Of a DNA stretch of 64,000 nt, positions 1 through 8,992 are shown one piece after another. Both the position numbers and the translations under genes were made by a program. Every line of letters starts with the position of its first letter. Positions within the stretch are counted from its first letter, which is position 1. Origin of the DNA: Roseicyclus persicicus (lineage in GTDB: Bacteria > Pseudomonadota > Alphaproteobacteria > Rhodobacterales > Rhodobacteraceae); contig NZ_JAAZQQ010000001.1 of assembly GCF_012395815.1 (NCBI RefSeq), positions 558,001 through 622,000 of the forward strand, given 5' to 3'. The notes beneath the pieces are model-generated. The model saw only the letters and a list, made by a program, of their open reading frames with translations, was not told the DNA's origin and did no database searches.

Positions 1-693
1 CACCCGGTCGGCGATGCCCGCGATCACGCCCAGGTCGTGGGTGATCCAGACGATGGCCATGCCGAGCTTCTGGCGCAGCTCCTTGATCAGCTCGAGGATC
101 TGCGCCTGGATCGTCACGTCGAGCGCGGTCGTCGGCTCGTCCGCGATCAGCACCTTGGGGTCGCAGGCCAGCGCGATGGCGATCATCACGCGCTGCCGCA
201 TCCCGCCCGAGAACTGGTGCGGGTAGTCGTCGAGCCGCCGCCGCGCGTCGGGGATGCCGACCAGCTCCAGCAGCTCCACCGCCCGGTCGGCCGCCTGCGC
301 CTTGTTCAGGCCCATGTGCGTGCGCAGGGGTTCGGTGATCTGGTAGCCCACGGTGAACACCGGGTTCAGGCTGGTCATCGGGTCCTGGAACACCATGCCG
401 ATGCGGGCGCCGCGGATGGCGCGCATCGTGTCCTCGGGGACGCGGGCGAGGTCCTGGCCCTCGAACATCACGCTGCCGCCGCGGATCTCGGCGGGCGGCA
501 TCGGCAGGAGCCGGATCAGCGACATCATCGTCACCGACTTGCCCGAGCCCGACTCGCCCACCACGCCCAGCAATTCGCCGGGCTTGAGCGTGAAACTGAC
601 ATTGTTGACCGCGTGCACCTCGCCGCCACGCGTGCGAAAAACGGTCTTCAGGTCCTTGACATCAAGGACGAAGGGCGTGGCCCCGTCGGGCAT
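1..693 (-). CDS. Dipeptide/oligopeptide ABC transporter ATP-binding protein (DppD/OppD type), 3' end outside window
   Basis: ATPase subunit that would power a peptide permease at the cytoplasmic face of the inner membrane. The visible 231 codons hold Walker A (GESGSGKS, residues 46-53), a Q-loop region ([10 protein letters not shown]), the ABC signature (QFSGGMRQR), Walker B ([11 protein letters not shown]) and the H-loop start (THDLGV). The MTSLNP segment and N-terminal layout are those of DppD/OppD-type subunits. The ATG at 693 was chosen because GAGGAG lies 9 bases upstream. The reading frame is open to base 1, so roughly the C-terminal third is missing. It diverges from argE and a run of M20 peptidase genes, which fits uptake followed by intracellular hydrolysis of peptides or N-acyl amino acids. 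The transported substrate cannot be read from the ATPase. Confidence 0.9.
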   Translation of the reverse strand, partial: MPDGATPFVLDVKDLKTVFRTRGGEVHAVNNVSFTLKPGELLGVVGESGSGKSVTMMSLIRLLPMPPAEIRGGSVMFEGQDLARVPEDTMRAIRGARIGMVFQDPMTSLNPVFTVGYQITEPLRTHMGLNKAQAADRAVELLELVGIPDARRRLDDYPHQFSGGMRQRVMIAIALACDPKVLIADEPTTALDVTIQAQILELIKELRQKLGMAIVWITHDLGVIAGIADRV

Positions 694-929
694 CGGCAGA
701 TGCTCCTCAACCTGTTGGTGCGCCGCCTCTTGTCGATGCACGGGCGGCTGCAATCGTTAATGACGCTAACATGAAAAAACTCGCCCGCAAGCTGCAATCG
801 GTCGCTGACGGGCTGACCTTGCGTGCAGTTTCGGCAGATGCCCATACCTTGGGCAGACACGCCCCGACCGGGCTTGACGACCCCGCGCCGCTGGCACAGG
901 CTCCGGCCCGTGTCCATCCGGAGCATCCC

Positions 930-2090
930 ATGACCGACGTGTTGAGCCCGCGGGCTCTGCTCGACAAGCTCGTGTCCTTCCCGACCGTCAGCCGCGACTC
1001 GAACCTCGCGCTGGTGGACTGGGTGCAGGACTACCTCGCCGGCCACGGCATCGCGTCGTGGCGCGACTACGACGAGACCGGGCAGAAGGCGAGCCTCTAT
1101 GCCCATGTCGGCCCCGCCATCGAGGGCGGCGTGATCCTGTCGGGCCACACCGACGTGGTGCCGGTCGACGGGCAGGACTGGGTCACCGACCCCTTCACCG
1201 TGGTGGAGAAGGACGGCAAGCTCTACGGCCGGGGCACCTGCGACATGAAGGGCTTCGACGCGCTTGCCCTCTGGGCCACGGTCGAGGCGCACCGCCGGGG
1301 TGTGAAGCGGCCGCTGCAGCTGTGCCTGTCGCGCGACGAGGAGATCGGCTGCACCGGCGCGCCGCCGATGATCGAGGCGATGCAGGCCCACATGCCGCGC
1401 GCGTCGATGGCCATCATCGGCGAGCCGACGGAATGGGGCATCGTCAACGGCCACAAGGGCGGCGTCGGCTTCGACCTGCATTTCCGGGGTTTCGAGGTGC
1501 ATTCCTCGATCGCCTACACCGGCGTGTCCGCGATCATGGAGGCCGCCCGCCTGATCGACTGGGCCAACGACGTGAACGTCGAGAACGCCGCCAAGGCCGA
1601 CCCGGCCAACGCCTACGACCCGCCCTACACGTCGCTGCATGTCGGCATGATCAAGGGCGGCACCGCGCACAACATCACCGCCAAGGACTGCACCTTCGTG
1701 CTGTCGGCGCGCACGATCCCCGCCGAGCCCAACGCCGAGTGGGCCGCGCGCATCCGGGCCGAGATCGACCGCATCGCCGCCGGCATGACCGCCGTGCGCC
1801 CCGAGGCCGGCATCACCGCGGTGCCGCGCTGGGACGTGCCGGGCCTGAAGGCCGAGGTCGAGGGCGAGGCCGAGGCGCTGGTGCGCCGGCTGACGGGCGA
1901 GAACGGGTCGGGCGTCGTCAGCTACGGCACCGAGGCCGGGCAGTTCCAGGCGGCGGGCTATTCGGCGGTGGTCTGCGGGCCGGGCAACATCGCCCAGGCC
2001 CACCAGCCCAACGAATACATGACCGTCGCGCAATTCGAGAAGGGGCAGGCCTTCATGGCCAAGCTCCTCGACCACCTGCAGGAAGGCTGA
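930..2090 (+). CDS. argE: Acetylornithine deacetylase, M20 family
   Basis: Cytoplasmic zinc hydrolase that removes the acetyl group from N2-acetylornithine to give ornithine and acetate. The 386-residue product has the usual ArgE length. Metal-binding motifs are visible: SGHTDVVP (71-78), YGRGTCDMKG (about 99-108) and the catalytic/metal Glu pair in RDEEIGC. The frame is open further upstream, but the ATG at 930 matches family N-termini and has GGAG six bases before it. The stop is followed after five bases by the next M20 gene, so the four peptidase genes probably form one transcript. Standing beside peptidases instead of arg genes, it may act on other N-acyl amino acids; ArgE remains the best family match. 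Confidence 0.85.
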   Translation: MTDVLSPRALLDKLVSFPTVSRDSNLALVDWVQDYLAGHGIASWRDYDETGQKASLYAHVGPAIEGGVILSGHTDVVPVDGQDWVTDPFTVVEKDGKLYGRGTCDMKGFDALALWATVEAHRRGVKRPLQLCLSRDEEIGCTGAPPMIEAMQAHMPRASMAIIGEPTEWGIVNGHKGGVGFDLHFRGFEVHSSIAYTGVSAIMEAARLIDWANDVNVENAAKADPANAYDPPYTSLHVGMIKGGTAHNITAKDCTFVLSARTIPAEPNAEWAARIRAEIDRIAAGMTAVRPEAGITAVPRWDVPGLKAEVEGEAEALVRRLTGENGSGVVSYGTEAGQFQAAGYSAVVCGPGNIAQAHQPNEYMTVAQFEKGQAFMAKLLDHLQEG

Positions 2091-2095
2091 GACCC

Positions 2096-3268
2096 ATGCC
2101 GATCAAGAACCGCCTCGCCGAGCTGATGCCCGAGATCGCCGCCTGGCGCCGCGAGCTGCACGAGAACCCCGAGATCCTGTTCGACCTGCCCAAGACCACC
2201 GCGATGGTCGAGGCGAAACTGCGCGAGTTCGGGGTGGACGAGATCCACACCGGCATCGGCCGGTCCGGCATCGTCGCGCTGATCCGCGGCAAGACCGACA
2301 CGCGCGGCTATTGCGTGGGCCTGCGCGCCGACATGGACGCGCTGCCGATGGACGAGCACACGGGCCTGCCCCATGCCTCGAAGACGCCGGGCAAGATGCA
2401 CGCCTGCGGCCATGATGGCCACACCGCCATGCTGCTCGGGGCCGCGAAATACCTGTCCGAGACGCGCAACTTCGACGGCACCGTGGCGCTCATCTTCCAG
2501 CCCGCCGAGGAGGGCGGCGGCGGCGGGCACGAGATGGTCAAGGACGGCATGATGGAGCGCTTCGGCATCGACGAGGTCTACGGCATGCACAACGAGCCGG
2601 GCCTGCCGGTGGGCGAGTTCGGCGTCTCGCCGGGGCCGATCATGGCGGCGTCCGACAGCTTCGAGCTGCGCGTCGTCGGCAAGGGCGGCCACGCCGCGCG
2701 GCCGCACATGTGCGTCGACCCGACGCCGGCCGCCTGCACGCTGGTGATGGCGCTGCAGACGGTCGCCAGCCGCAACGTCGACCCGATCAAGCAGATCGTG
2801 GTGTCGGTCTGCACGGTGAAAACGTCGTCCGAGGCGTTCAACATCATCCCCTCCGAGGTGCTGGTGCGCGGCACCGTCCGCACGCTGGATGCGGGCGTCC
2901 GAGACACCGCCGAGGCGCGGATCCGGGCGCTGTGCCATTCCACCGCCGAGGCCTATGGCTGCGAGGCGCATCTGGACTACGAGCGCGGCTATCCCATCGT
3001 GGTGAACCATGATGCCAACGCCGAGATCGCCGCCGAGATCGCCCGCGCCGTCGCGGGCGAGGACAAGGTGCGCTGGGGACGCCCGCCGCGCATGGGGGGC
3101 GAGGATTTCGCCTACATGCTGCAGGCCCGCCCCGGCGCCTTCATCAATGTCGGCAACGGCGACACCCACGGGTTGCACCACCCGCAGTATGACTTCAGCG
3201 ACGAGGCCATCCCCTACGGCTGCAGCTTCTTTGCCGAGCTCGTCGAACGACGCATGCCCGCGGCCTGA
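2096..3268 (+). CDS. M20D amidohydrolase (hippurate hydrolase-like), paralog 1 of 3
   Basis: Predicted cytoplasmic metal-dependent hydrolase of N-acyl amino acids, the family of hippurate hydrolase and IAA-amino acid hydrolases. The 390 residues include the M20D metal motif HACGHDGH at 102-109, the PAEEGG segment with the catalytic Glu at about 136-141, and the late GGEDFAYM motif with a ligand Glu. It is the first of three tandem paralogs sharing a near-identical N-terminus (MPIKNR.AE..PEI..WRR) and motif positions. The start lies five bases after the argE stop, which suggests translational coupling. The acyl group and amino acid substrate are unknown. Confidence 0.82.
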   Translation: MPIKNRLAELMPEIAAWRRELHENPEILFDLPKTTAMVEAKLREFGVDEIHTGIGRSGIVALIRGKTDTRGYCVGLRADMDALPMDEHTGLPHASKTPGKMHACGHDGHTAMLLGAAKYLSETRNFDGTVALIFQPAEEGGGGGHEMVKDGMMERFGIDEVYGMHNEPGLPVGEFGVSPGPIMAASDSFELRVVGKGGHAARPHMCVDPTPAACTLVMALQTVASRNVDPIKQIVVSVCTVKTSSEAFNIIPSEVLVRGTVRTLDAGVRDTAEARIRALCHSTAEAYGCEAHLDYERGYPIVVNHDANAEIAAEIARAVAGEDKVRWGRPPRMGGEDFAYMLQARPGAFINVGNGDTHGLHHPQYDFSDEAIPYGCSFFAELVERRMPAA

Positions 3269-3289
3269 GCCGCGGGGGAGAGAGGACAG

Positions 3290-4456
3290 ATGCCGATCAA
3301 GAACCGCTTCGCCGAGATGCTGCCCGAGATCACCGCGTGGCGGCGGCACCTGCACCAGCACCCCGAGCTGCTCTACGAGGTCCACGAGACCGCCGCCTTC
3401 GTCGCGGGCAAGCTGCGCGAGTTCGGGGTGGACGAGGTGACGGAAGGCATCGGGCGCACCGGCGTCGTCGGCGTGATCCGCGGGCGTAACGGCGGGGTGG
3501 GGCGGACCATCGGGCTCCGCGCCGACATGGACGCGCTGCCGATCATGGAGGCCACCGGCCTCGACTATGCCTCGACGGTCCCCGGCAAGATGCACGCCTG
3601 CGGCCATGACGGCCACACCTCGATCCTGCTGGGCGCCGCGAAATACCTGGCCGAGACGCGGAATTTCGACGGCACGGTCGTCCTGATCTTCCAGCCCGCC
3701 GAGGAGGGGGGCGCGGGCGCCAAGGCGATGATCGACGACGGGCTGATGGACCGCTGGAAGGTGGACGAGGTCTATGGCCTGCACAACGCGCCGGGCATCC
3801 CCGTGGGCACCATCGTCACGCGGCCGGGGCCGTTGCAGGCCAGTTCCGACGAGTTCGAGATCGTGGTGAAGGGCAAGGGCGGCCACGCCGCCGAGCCGCA
3901 TCAGGCCATCGACACCACGCTGGTCGCGGCCCACATCCTGATCGCGCTGCATTCCATCGTCAGCCGCAACGTCAACGCGCTGAAGCGGGTGGTGCTGACC
4001 GTCGGCACCTTCCGTACCGACAGCGGGGCGTCGAACATCATCCCCGACGAGGCCCGGATGGAGGGTACCGTGCGCACCCTCGACCCCGAATACCGCGCGA
4101 TGATGGAGGGCCGCATCCGCGAGGTCGCGACCCACACCGCCCAAGCCTTCGGCGCGAAGGCCGAGGTGCACTGGTTCCCCGGCTACCCCGTCACCATCAA
4201 CGACGAACAGGGCGCGGCGCACGCCGCCGCTGCCGCCCGCGCGGTGGCCAATGCCGTCGACGACAACTTCGACCCGATCATGCCGTCCGAGGATTTCAGC
4301 TACATGCTCGAGGCGCGCCCCGGCGCCTACGTCTTCCTCGGCAACGGCGACACGCCCATGTGCCACCACCCCAGATACGTGTTCGACGACGAGGCGATCC
4401 CCTACGGGTGCAGCTTCTTCGCCGAACTGGTCGAGCGCCGCCTGCCGACCGCCTGA
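3290..4456 (+). CDS. M20D amidohydrolase (hippurate hydrolase-like), paralog 2 of 3
   Basis: Second copy in the tandem array, 388 residues. HACGHDGH sits at 102-109, exactly as in both neighbours, followed by QPAEEGG and a late SEDFSYM motif. It differs from copies 1 and 3 where they have a GGGGG stretch (GAGAKAM here) and in SEDFSYM for GGEDFA. These changes lie around the active site and suggest a shifted substrate range. An AGGAC Shine-Dalgarno sequence precedes the ATG, and 21 bases separate it from copy 1. The array most likely arose by tandem duplication with divergence; exact substrates cannot be inferred. Confidence 0.82.
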   Translation: MPIKNRFAEMLPEITAWRRHLHQHPELLYEVHETAAFVAGKLREFGVDEVTEGIGRTGVVGVIRGRNGGVGRTIGLRADMDALPIMEATGLDYASTVPGKMHACGHDGHTSILLGAAKYLAETRNFDGTVVLIFQPAEEGGAGAKAMIDDGLMDRWKVDEVYGLHNAPGIPVGTIVTRPGPLQASSDEFEIVVKGKGGHAAEPHQAIDTTLVAAHILIALHSIVSRNVNALKRVVLTVGTFRTDSGASNIIPDEARMEGTVRTLDPEYRAMMEGRIREVATHTAQAFGAKAEVHWFPGYPVTINDEQGAAHAAAAARAVANAVDDNFDPIMPSEDFSYMLEARPGAYVFLGNGDTPMCHHPRYVFDDEAIPYGCSFFAELVERRLPTA

Positions 4457-4477
4457 CGACAGAAGGAGACCGCCAAG

Positions 4478-5641
4478 ATGCCCGTCAAGAACCGCTTCGC
4501 CGAACTGCTGCCCGAGATCACCGAGTGGCGCCGCGACATCCACGAACACCCCGAGATCCTGTTCGACACCCACCGCACCAGCGCGCTGGTGGCCGACAAG
4601 CTGCGCGCCTTCGGCTGTGATGAGGTCGTCACCGGCATCGGCCGCACCGGGGTCGTCGGCATCATCAAGGGCAAGTCGAACAAGTCGGGCCGCACCATCG
4701 GGCTGCGCGCCGACATGGACGCGCTGCCGATCCACGAGGAGACCGGGGTGGAGTATGCCTCCAAGACCCCCGGCGCGATGCACGCCTGCGGCCATGACGG
4801 GCACACCGCCATGCTGCTCGGCGCCGCGAAATACCTTGCCGAAACCCGCAACTTCGACGGCACCGTCGCGGTGATCTTCCAGCCCGCCGAGGAAGGCGGC
4901 GGCGGCGGCCGCGAGATGGTCGATGACGGCATGATGGAGCGCTGGAAGATCGAGGAGGTCTACGGGATGCACAACTGGCCGGGCGTGCCGACGGGCAGCT
5001 TCGCCATCCGCTCGGGCCCGTTCTTCGCCGCCGCCGACCAGTTCGACATCTACGTCACCGGAAAGGGCGGCCATGCTGCCAAGCCGCAGGAGACGATCGA
5101 CACCACCGTCATCGCGTCGCACATCGTGCTGGCGCTGCAGACCATCGCCAGCCGCAACGCCGACCCGGTGAAGCAGGTGGTGGTGTCCGTGACGAGCTTC
5201 GAGACCGGCTCCAAGGCGCACAACGTCATCCCCGAGACGGTGCATCTGAAGGGCACCGTCCGCACCCTCGACCCCGCCATCCAGGACCTTGCCGAGCGGC
5301 GGCTGAAAGAGATCGCCGAGGGCACGGCCGCCACCTTCGGCGGCGCGGCCCGCGTCGACTACCGCCGCGGCTACCCGGTGATGGTGAACTCGGACGAGCA
5401 GACGGAATTCGCCGCCGAGGTCGCGCGCGCGGTGTCGGGCGACTGCGCCGAGGCGCCGCTGGTCATGGGGGGCGAGGATTTCGCCTTCATGTCCAACGCG
5501 AGGCCCGGGGCCTACATCCTTGTCGGCAACGGCGACACGGCCAACGTCCACCACCCGAAGTACAACTTCAACGACGAGGCGATCCCGGCCGGCTGCAGCT
5601 GGTGGGCCGAGATCGTGGAGCGCCGCCTGCCCGCCGCCTGA
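4478..5641 (+). CDS. M20D amidohydrolase (hippurate hydrolase-like), paralog 3 of 3
   Basis: Third tandem copy, 387 residues, with HACGHDGH at 102-109, QPAEEGGGGG, and MGGEDFAFM near the C-terminus. It keeps the same N-terminal block as copies 1 and 2. A strong AAGGAG ribosome site lies 10 bases before the ATG. It closes the run argE-M20D-M20D-M20D; the next gene starts 105 bases later and is unrelated. All metal and catalytic motifs are present in the three copies, so none looks like a pseudogene. The likely role is release of amino acids from N-acyl conjugates imported by the divergent ABC transporter, which is an inference from position. Confidence 0.82.
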   Translation: MPVKNRFAELLPEITEWRRDIHEHPEILFDTHRTSALVADKLRAFGCDEVVTGIGRTGVVGIIKGKSNKSGRTIGLRADMDALPIHEETGVEYASKTPGAMHACGHDGHTAMLLGAAKYLAETRNFDGTVAVIFQPAEEGGGGGREMVDDGMMERWKIEEVYGMHNWPGVPTGSFAIRSGPFFAAADQFDIYVTGKGGHAAKPQETIDTTVIASHIVLALQTIASRNADPVKQVVVSVTSFETGSKAHNVIPETVHLKGTVRTLDPAIQDLAERRLKEIAEGTAATFGGAARVDYRRGYPVMVNSDEQTEFAAEVARAVSGDCAEAPLVMGGEDFAFMSNARPGAYILVGNGDTANVHHPKYNFNDEAIPAGCSWWAEIVERRLPAA

Positions 5642-5746
5642 TCGGCGGGCCGCCGCCGGCGGGGGCGTGACGCGACGTTCGGGGGTGTTCCCAGCCGGGC
5701 TGGCGCTGCCTAGACTGTTGGCAGCGTCAAGTCCCGGAGGGTTTCC

Positions 5747-6985
5747 ATGTCTCGCCTGTTCACGCTCCTCGCCGCGCTTGTCCTTGCCACCGCCGCGGCG
5801 GCGCAGGAGACGCGCAGCCTGACCGGCACGGTCCTCTACCGCGACCGGATGGCGCTGCCGCAGGAGGCGCTCCTGATCGTCGAGGTCATCGATGCCGCGG
5901 GCGCCCTGCGGGCCGAGGCGCGGCTGCCGACCGAGGGGCGGCAGGTGCCGATCCCCTTCCGGCTCGACCTCGCGGCCGATGTCGAGGGCACGCTCCGCGC
6001 CGGCCTGTCGATCGGCGCCGAGGTGGTCTGGCTTGGCGATCCCGTCGCGCTGGGGCCGGACACGCCGGCCGACCTGGGTGAGCTTGTCCTGCACCGGCAC
6101 CAGCCCACGGGCTTTGCCTCGGCCTTCCTGTGCGGCGACCGGCGGGTGATGGTGGGCTTCGCGGGCGAGGCGCTGGTGATGGACACCGGGCGCGGCGACC
6201 GGCTGGTCCTGCAATCCTTCCCCGCCGCGTCGGGCGCGCGCTACGAACTGCCGGGCGATCCCGGCACCAGTTTCTGGACCCGGGGCGAGGGCGCCCTGGT
6301 TTCCCTCGGCGGGACGAACCTGCCCGACTGCCGGCTGAGCTTTCCCATGACCGACACGACCGCCTACCGCGCCGGCGGCAACGAGCCCTTCTGGTCCGTG
6401 ACCGTCGAGGCCGCCACCCTGACCCTCGTCCGTCTCGGCATGGCCGACGTCGTGCTGCCGGTCTCGGCCACCGGCCTCGGCGACACGGGCGACATCATGG
6501 TGATGGCGGGCGACGCCACGCTGCGGCGCCAGCCCGTCCTCTGCCGCGACAGCATGACGGGGATGCCGCACCCCGAGACCGTGACCCTGACGCTGGGGGC
6601 CGAGACGCTGGCCGGTTGCGGCGGCGACCCTGCCGCGCTGCTGATCGGGCCGACTTGGGTGGTCGAGGACATCGCGGGCGCCGGGATCGTCGATGACAGC
6701 CGCGTCAGCCTCGGCTTCTTCGGCGATGGCCGCGTGGCCGGGTCGGCCGGCTGCAACCGCTGGTTCGCGGACGTCGCGCTGACGGGCGAGGGCCTGACCC
6801 TCGGGCAGGCGGGGGCCACGATGATGGCCTGCGCCGACGCGCTGATGGCGCAGGAGATGCGGTTTCTCGAGGCGCTGGCGCAGGTGACCGGCTTCGACAT
6901 CGACGCCACCGGGGCGCTGGTGCTGAGGGGCCCCGAGGGCGCGCTGGTCACCGCCCGGGCCGCGACCGACAGCAGCGCCCCCTAG
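5747..6985 (+). CDS. Exported multidomain protein: YbaY-, MliC-, COG3650- and META/HslJ-like domains
   Basis: A 412-residue envelope protein with a Sec signal peptide ending near AAAAQE (about residue 20) and no lipobox Cys. Four segments resemble separate small envelope families: a YbaY/YscW-like beta domain (about 22-115), an MliC/lysozyme-inhibitor-like stretch with paired Cys (about 118-200), a COG3650-type domain starting at YRAGGNEPFW (about 205-300), and a C-terminal META/HslJ domain with GCNRW and TMMAC (about 300-405). Such domains occur in periplasmic stress proteins; the combined function is unknown. A GGAGG site lies upstream of the ATG. Its 3' end overlaps the convergent gene by four bases. 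Confidence 0.7.
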   Translation: MSRLFTLLAALVLATAAAAQETRSLTGTVLYRDRMALPQEALLIVEVIDAAGALRAEARLPTEGRQVPIPFRLDLAADVEGTLRAGLSIGAEVVWLGDPVALGPDTPADLGELVLHRHQPTGFASAFLCGDRRVMVGFAGEALVMDTGRGDRLVLQSFPAASGARYELPGDPGTSFWTRGEGALVSLGGTNLPDCRLSFPMTDTTAYRAGGNEPFWSVTVEAATLTLVRLGMADVVLPVSATGLGDTGDIMVMAGDATLRRQPVLCRDSMTGMPHPETVTLTLGAETLAGCGGDPAALLIGPTWVVEDIAGAGIVDDSRVSLGFFGDGRVAGSAGCNRWFADVALTGEGLTLGQAGATMMACADALMAQEMRFLEALAQVTGFDIDATGALVLRGPEGALVTARAATDSSAP

Positions 6986-7452
6986 CCGCGCCGCACCAGC
7001 CGGTCGAGCCCGAGAAACCCGCCCAGCCCCAGCGCCATGAGCGCCGGGGTCAGGACGGGGTGCCACAACAGCACCGCGAAGGGTTCCCACCAGTCCCAGT
7101 CGCCCGGGAACCCGTCGCGGTAGCCCGACGCCATCCCGACCAGCGACCACAGGTATTGCAGCGCCCAGAACCCCGCGCCGAGGCCCGTCCGCGCGCGCCC
7201 CGCCGCCCAGATCGCGCCGATCGCCGCGAAGGCGAAGGCCGCGCCGATGGCCTTGGCGATCAGCCCGGTGACGACGGTGCCGGTGGTCAGGCAGGGCGGC
7301 GCGGGGCAGGGGGTGGACCCGTTCCCGATCAGGTCGTGGCCGGCGGGCCCGAAGACCAGCATCTCGTGCAGGACCAGCGCGGCGAACAGCGTGACCGCGC
7401 CGGCCAGCGCCAGCGACAGGGCCGACCGCAGCCGGCCGGGGCTGTCAGCCAC
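6982..7452 (-). CDS. Small polytopic membrane protein, unknown function
   Basis: A 156-residue protein with about four hydrophobic segments (near 12-33, 58-85, 93-110 and 125-148) and a positively charged C-terminal tail (RLVRRG). A loop between the first two segments holds two Cys (PCPAPPCL), which could form a disulfide on the outer face. Its ATG lies inside the last codons of moaA (eight-base overlap), so the two are very likely translated from one mRNA. I do not recognise a family. Nothing ties it to molybdenum cofactor work beyond co-transcription. Confidence 0.65.
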   Translation of the reverse strand: MADSPGRLRSALSLALAGAVTLFAALVLHEMLVFGPAGHDLIGNGSTPCPAPPCLTTGTVVTGLIAKAIGAAFAFAAIGAIWAAGRARTGLGAGFWALQYLWSLVGMASGYRDGFPGDWDWWEPFAVLLWHPVLTPALMALGLGGFLGLDRLVRRG

Positions 7453-8455
7453 CCGTGTGGCTCATGTGGCGGCTGACCTGGCCCGCGACCTTCTGGCGGG
7501 AATAGTCGAAGTCGTGGCCCTTGGGCTTGCGCGCGATGGCGGCGCGGATCGCGTCCTCCAGCACCGCGTCGTCGGCCGAGGCGCGCAGCGGCGCGCGCAG
7601 GTCGGCCATGTCCTCCTGCCCGAGGCACATGTAGAGCTCGCCGGTGCAGGTCAGCCGCACCCGGTTGCAGCTTTCGCAGAAATTGTGGGTCAGCGGCGTG
7701 ATGAAGCCGATCTTCTGCCCGGTCTCCTCCAGCCGCACGTAGCGCGCCGGGCCGCCCGTGCGCTCGGCGAGGTCGGTCAGCGTGAAGCGCTCGGCCAGCC
7801 GCGCGCGCAGGTCCTTCAGGCTCCAGTACTGGTCCAGCCGGTCCTCGTTGCCGAGGTCGCCCATCGGCATGACCTCGATGAAGGTCAGGTCCATGTCGCG
7901 GGATGCGCACCAGTCGGCGAGGGTGAACAGCTCGTCCTCGTTGAAGCCCTTCAGCGCGACGGCGTTGATCTTGACCTTCAGCCCCGCCGCCTGCGCCGCG
8001 TCGATCCCCTCCAGCACCTGGGGCAGTCGGCCCCAGCGCGTGATGTCGGCGAATTTCTTCTCGTCCAGCGTGTCGAGCGACACGTTCACCCGCCGCACGC
8101 CCGCGTCGTAAAGCTCGCCGGCGAAGCGCGCGAGCTGGCTGCCGTTCGTCGTCAGCGTCAGTTCCTTCAGCGCGCCCGAGTCGAGGTGCCGCGACATGGC
8201 GCGGAAAAAGGTCAGGATGTCCCGCCGCACCAGCGGCTCGCCGCCCGTGATGCGCAGCTTCTGCACCCCCATCCGCACGAAGGCCGAACACATCCGGTCC
8301 AGCTCCTCCAGCGTCAGAAGTTCCTTCTTGGGCAGGAAGGTCATGTTCTCGGCCATGCAGTAGACGCAGCGGAAATCGCAGCGGTCGGTGACCGAGACGC
8401 GGAGGTAGCTGATCGCGCGGGCGAAGGGGTCGATGAGGGGGGCGGTCGTGTCCAT
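7445..8455 (-). CDS. moaA: GTP 3',8-cyclase, molybdenum cofactor biosynthesis
   Basis: Radical-SAM enzyme catalysing the first step of molybdopterin synthesis, rearranging GTP to (8S)-3',8-cyclo-7,8-dihydroguanosine triphosphate in the cytoplasm. The 336 residues carry the SAM cluster motif CDFRCVYC (Cys 26, 30, 33), the RITGGEPL segment, and the C-terminal second-cluster motif [11 protein letters not shown] with a further Cys in MCLGQ. The protein ends in Gly-Gly, as functional MoaA does. Length is typical. No other moa genes are nearby; it pairs only with an overlapping small membrane protein gene. It diverges from a lipoprotein gene. Confidence 0.95.
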   Translation of the reverse strand: MDTTAPLIDPFARAISYLRVSVTDRCDFRCVYCMAENMTFLPKKELLTLEELDRMCSAFVRMGVQKLRITGGEPLVRRDILTFFRAMSRHLDSGALKELTLTTNGSQLARFAGELYDAGVRRVNVSLDTLDEKKFADITRWGRLPQVLEGIDAAQAAGLKVKINAVALKGFNEDELFTLADWCASRDMDLTFIEVMPMGDLGNEDRLDQYWSLKDLRARLAERFTLTDLAERTGGPARYVRLEETGQKIGFITPLTHNFCESCNRVRLTCTGELYMCLGQEDMADLRAPLRASADDAVLEDAIRAAIARKPKGHDFDYSRQKVAGQVSRHMSHTGG

Positions 8456-8548
8456 GGCGCCAAGCTATGCGCGAAGGCCCGCGCGGGCAAGACGGTGCCG
8501 CGGCGCGGGGTGTTGAAGCGGGTGCGGAATGCCCCTAGTGTCCGCGCC

Positions 8549-8992
8549 ATGACACGCCTGATCGCCCTTGCCCTGATCCTTCCGCTGGCCGCCTGCTCGG
8601 GCGGCGTCGGCGGCGGCCTTTTCGGCGGCCGAGACGAGCCCGAACTCGTCATCGACACGCCCCCCGCCGGCGGCCCCGTCGCGGTGGCCGCGGACCCGTC
8701 CGATCCGGCCGCGGCCGCGGCGCCGACGCCCGCGGGCGACGGCCTCTTCATCGGTTTCACCGTGGCCAGCCTGGGCGACGCGACCGTGCCCGGCCTGTGG
8801 CTGGAAACCCCGCTGGTGACCGAGGAAGGCCCCGGCCGCGTGGTGGCCGAGAACGGGATGCAGCTGTTCCTGACGCTGCGCCCCTCGGGCGGGGCACGCA
8901 GCGCGGGCTCGCGCCTGTCGCTCGGCGGGTTCCAGGCGCTGGGGCTCGACATCACTTCGCTGCCGACCCTCACCGTCATTTCCGATGCCTGA
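8549..8992 (+). CDS. Small lipoprotein, unknown function
   Basis: A 147-residue product with a lipoprotein signal: MTRLIALALILPLAAC, lipobox LAAC with Cys at residue 16. A Gly/Pro/Ala-rich linker (about 20-65) leads to a C-terminal globular part (about 66-147) that I cannot assign. The ATG at 8549 is chosen because the signal peptide begins there; the open frame upstream has no such features. The stop overlaps the start of the downstream acyl-CoA synthetase gene by eight bases, implying co-translation. Probable location is the outer-membrane inner leaflet. Confidence 0.7.
   Translation: MTRLIALALILPLAACSGGVGGGLFGGRDEPELVIDTPPAGGPVAVAADPSDPAAAAAPTPAGDGLFIGFTVASLGDATVPGLWLETPLVTEEGPGRVVAENGMQLFLTLRPSGGARSAGSRLSLGGFQALGLDITSLPTLTVISDA

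Noticed and set aside
1958-7150. A 1730-codon open frame on the minus strand
   Set aside because: It lies antisense to argE, three amidohydrolases and the envelope protein, all with clear motifs. Its Arg/Gly/His-rich product is what a G/C-rich codon pattern gives when read on the other strand.
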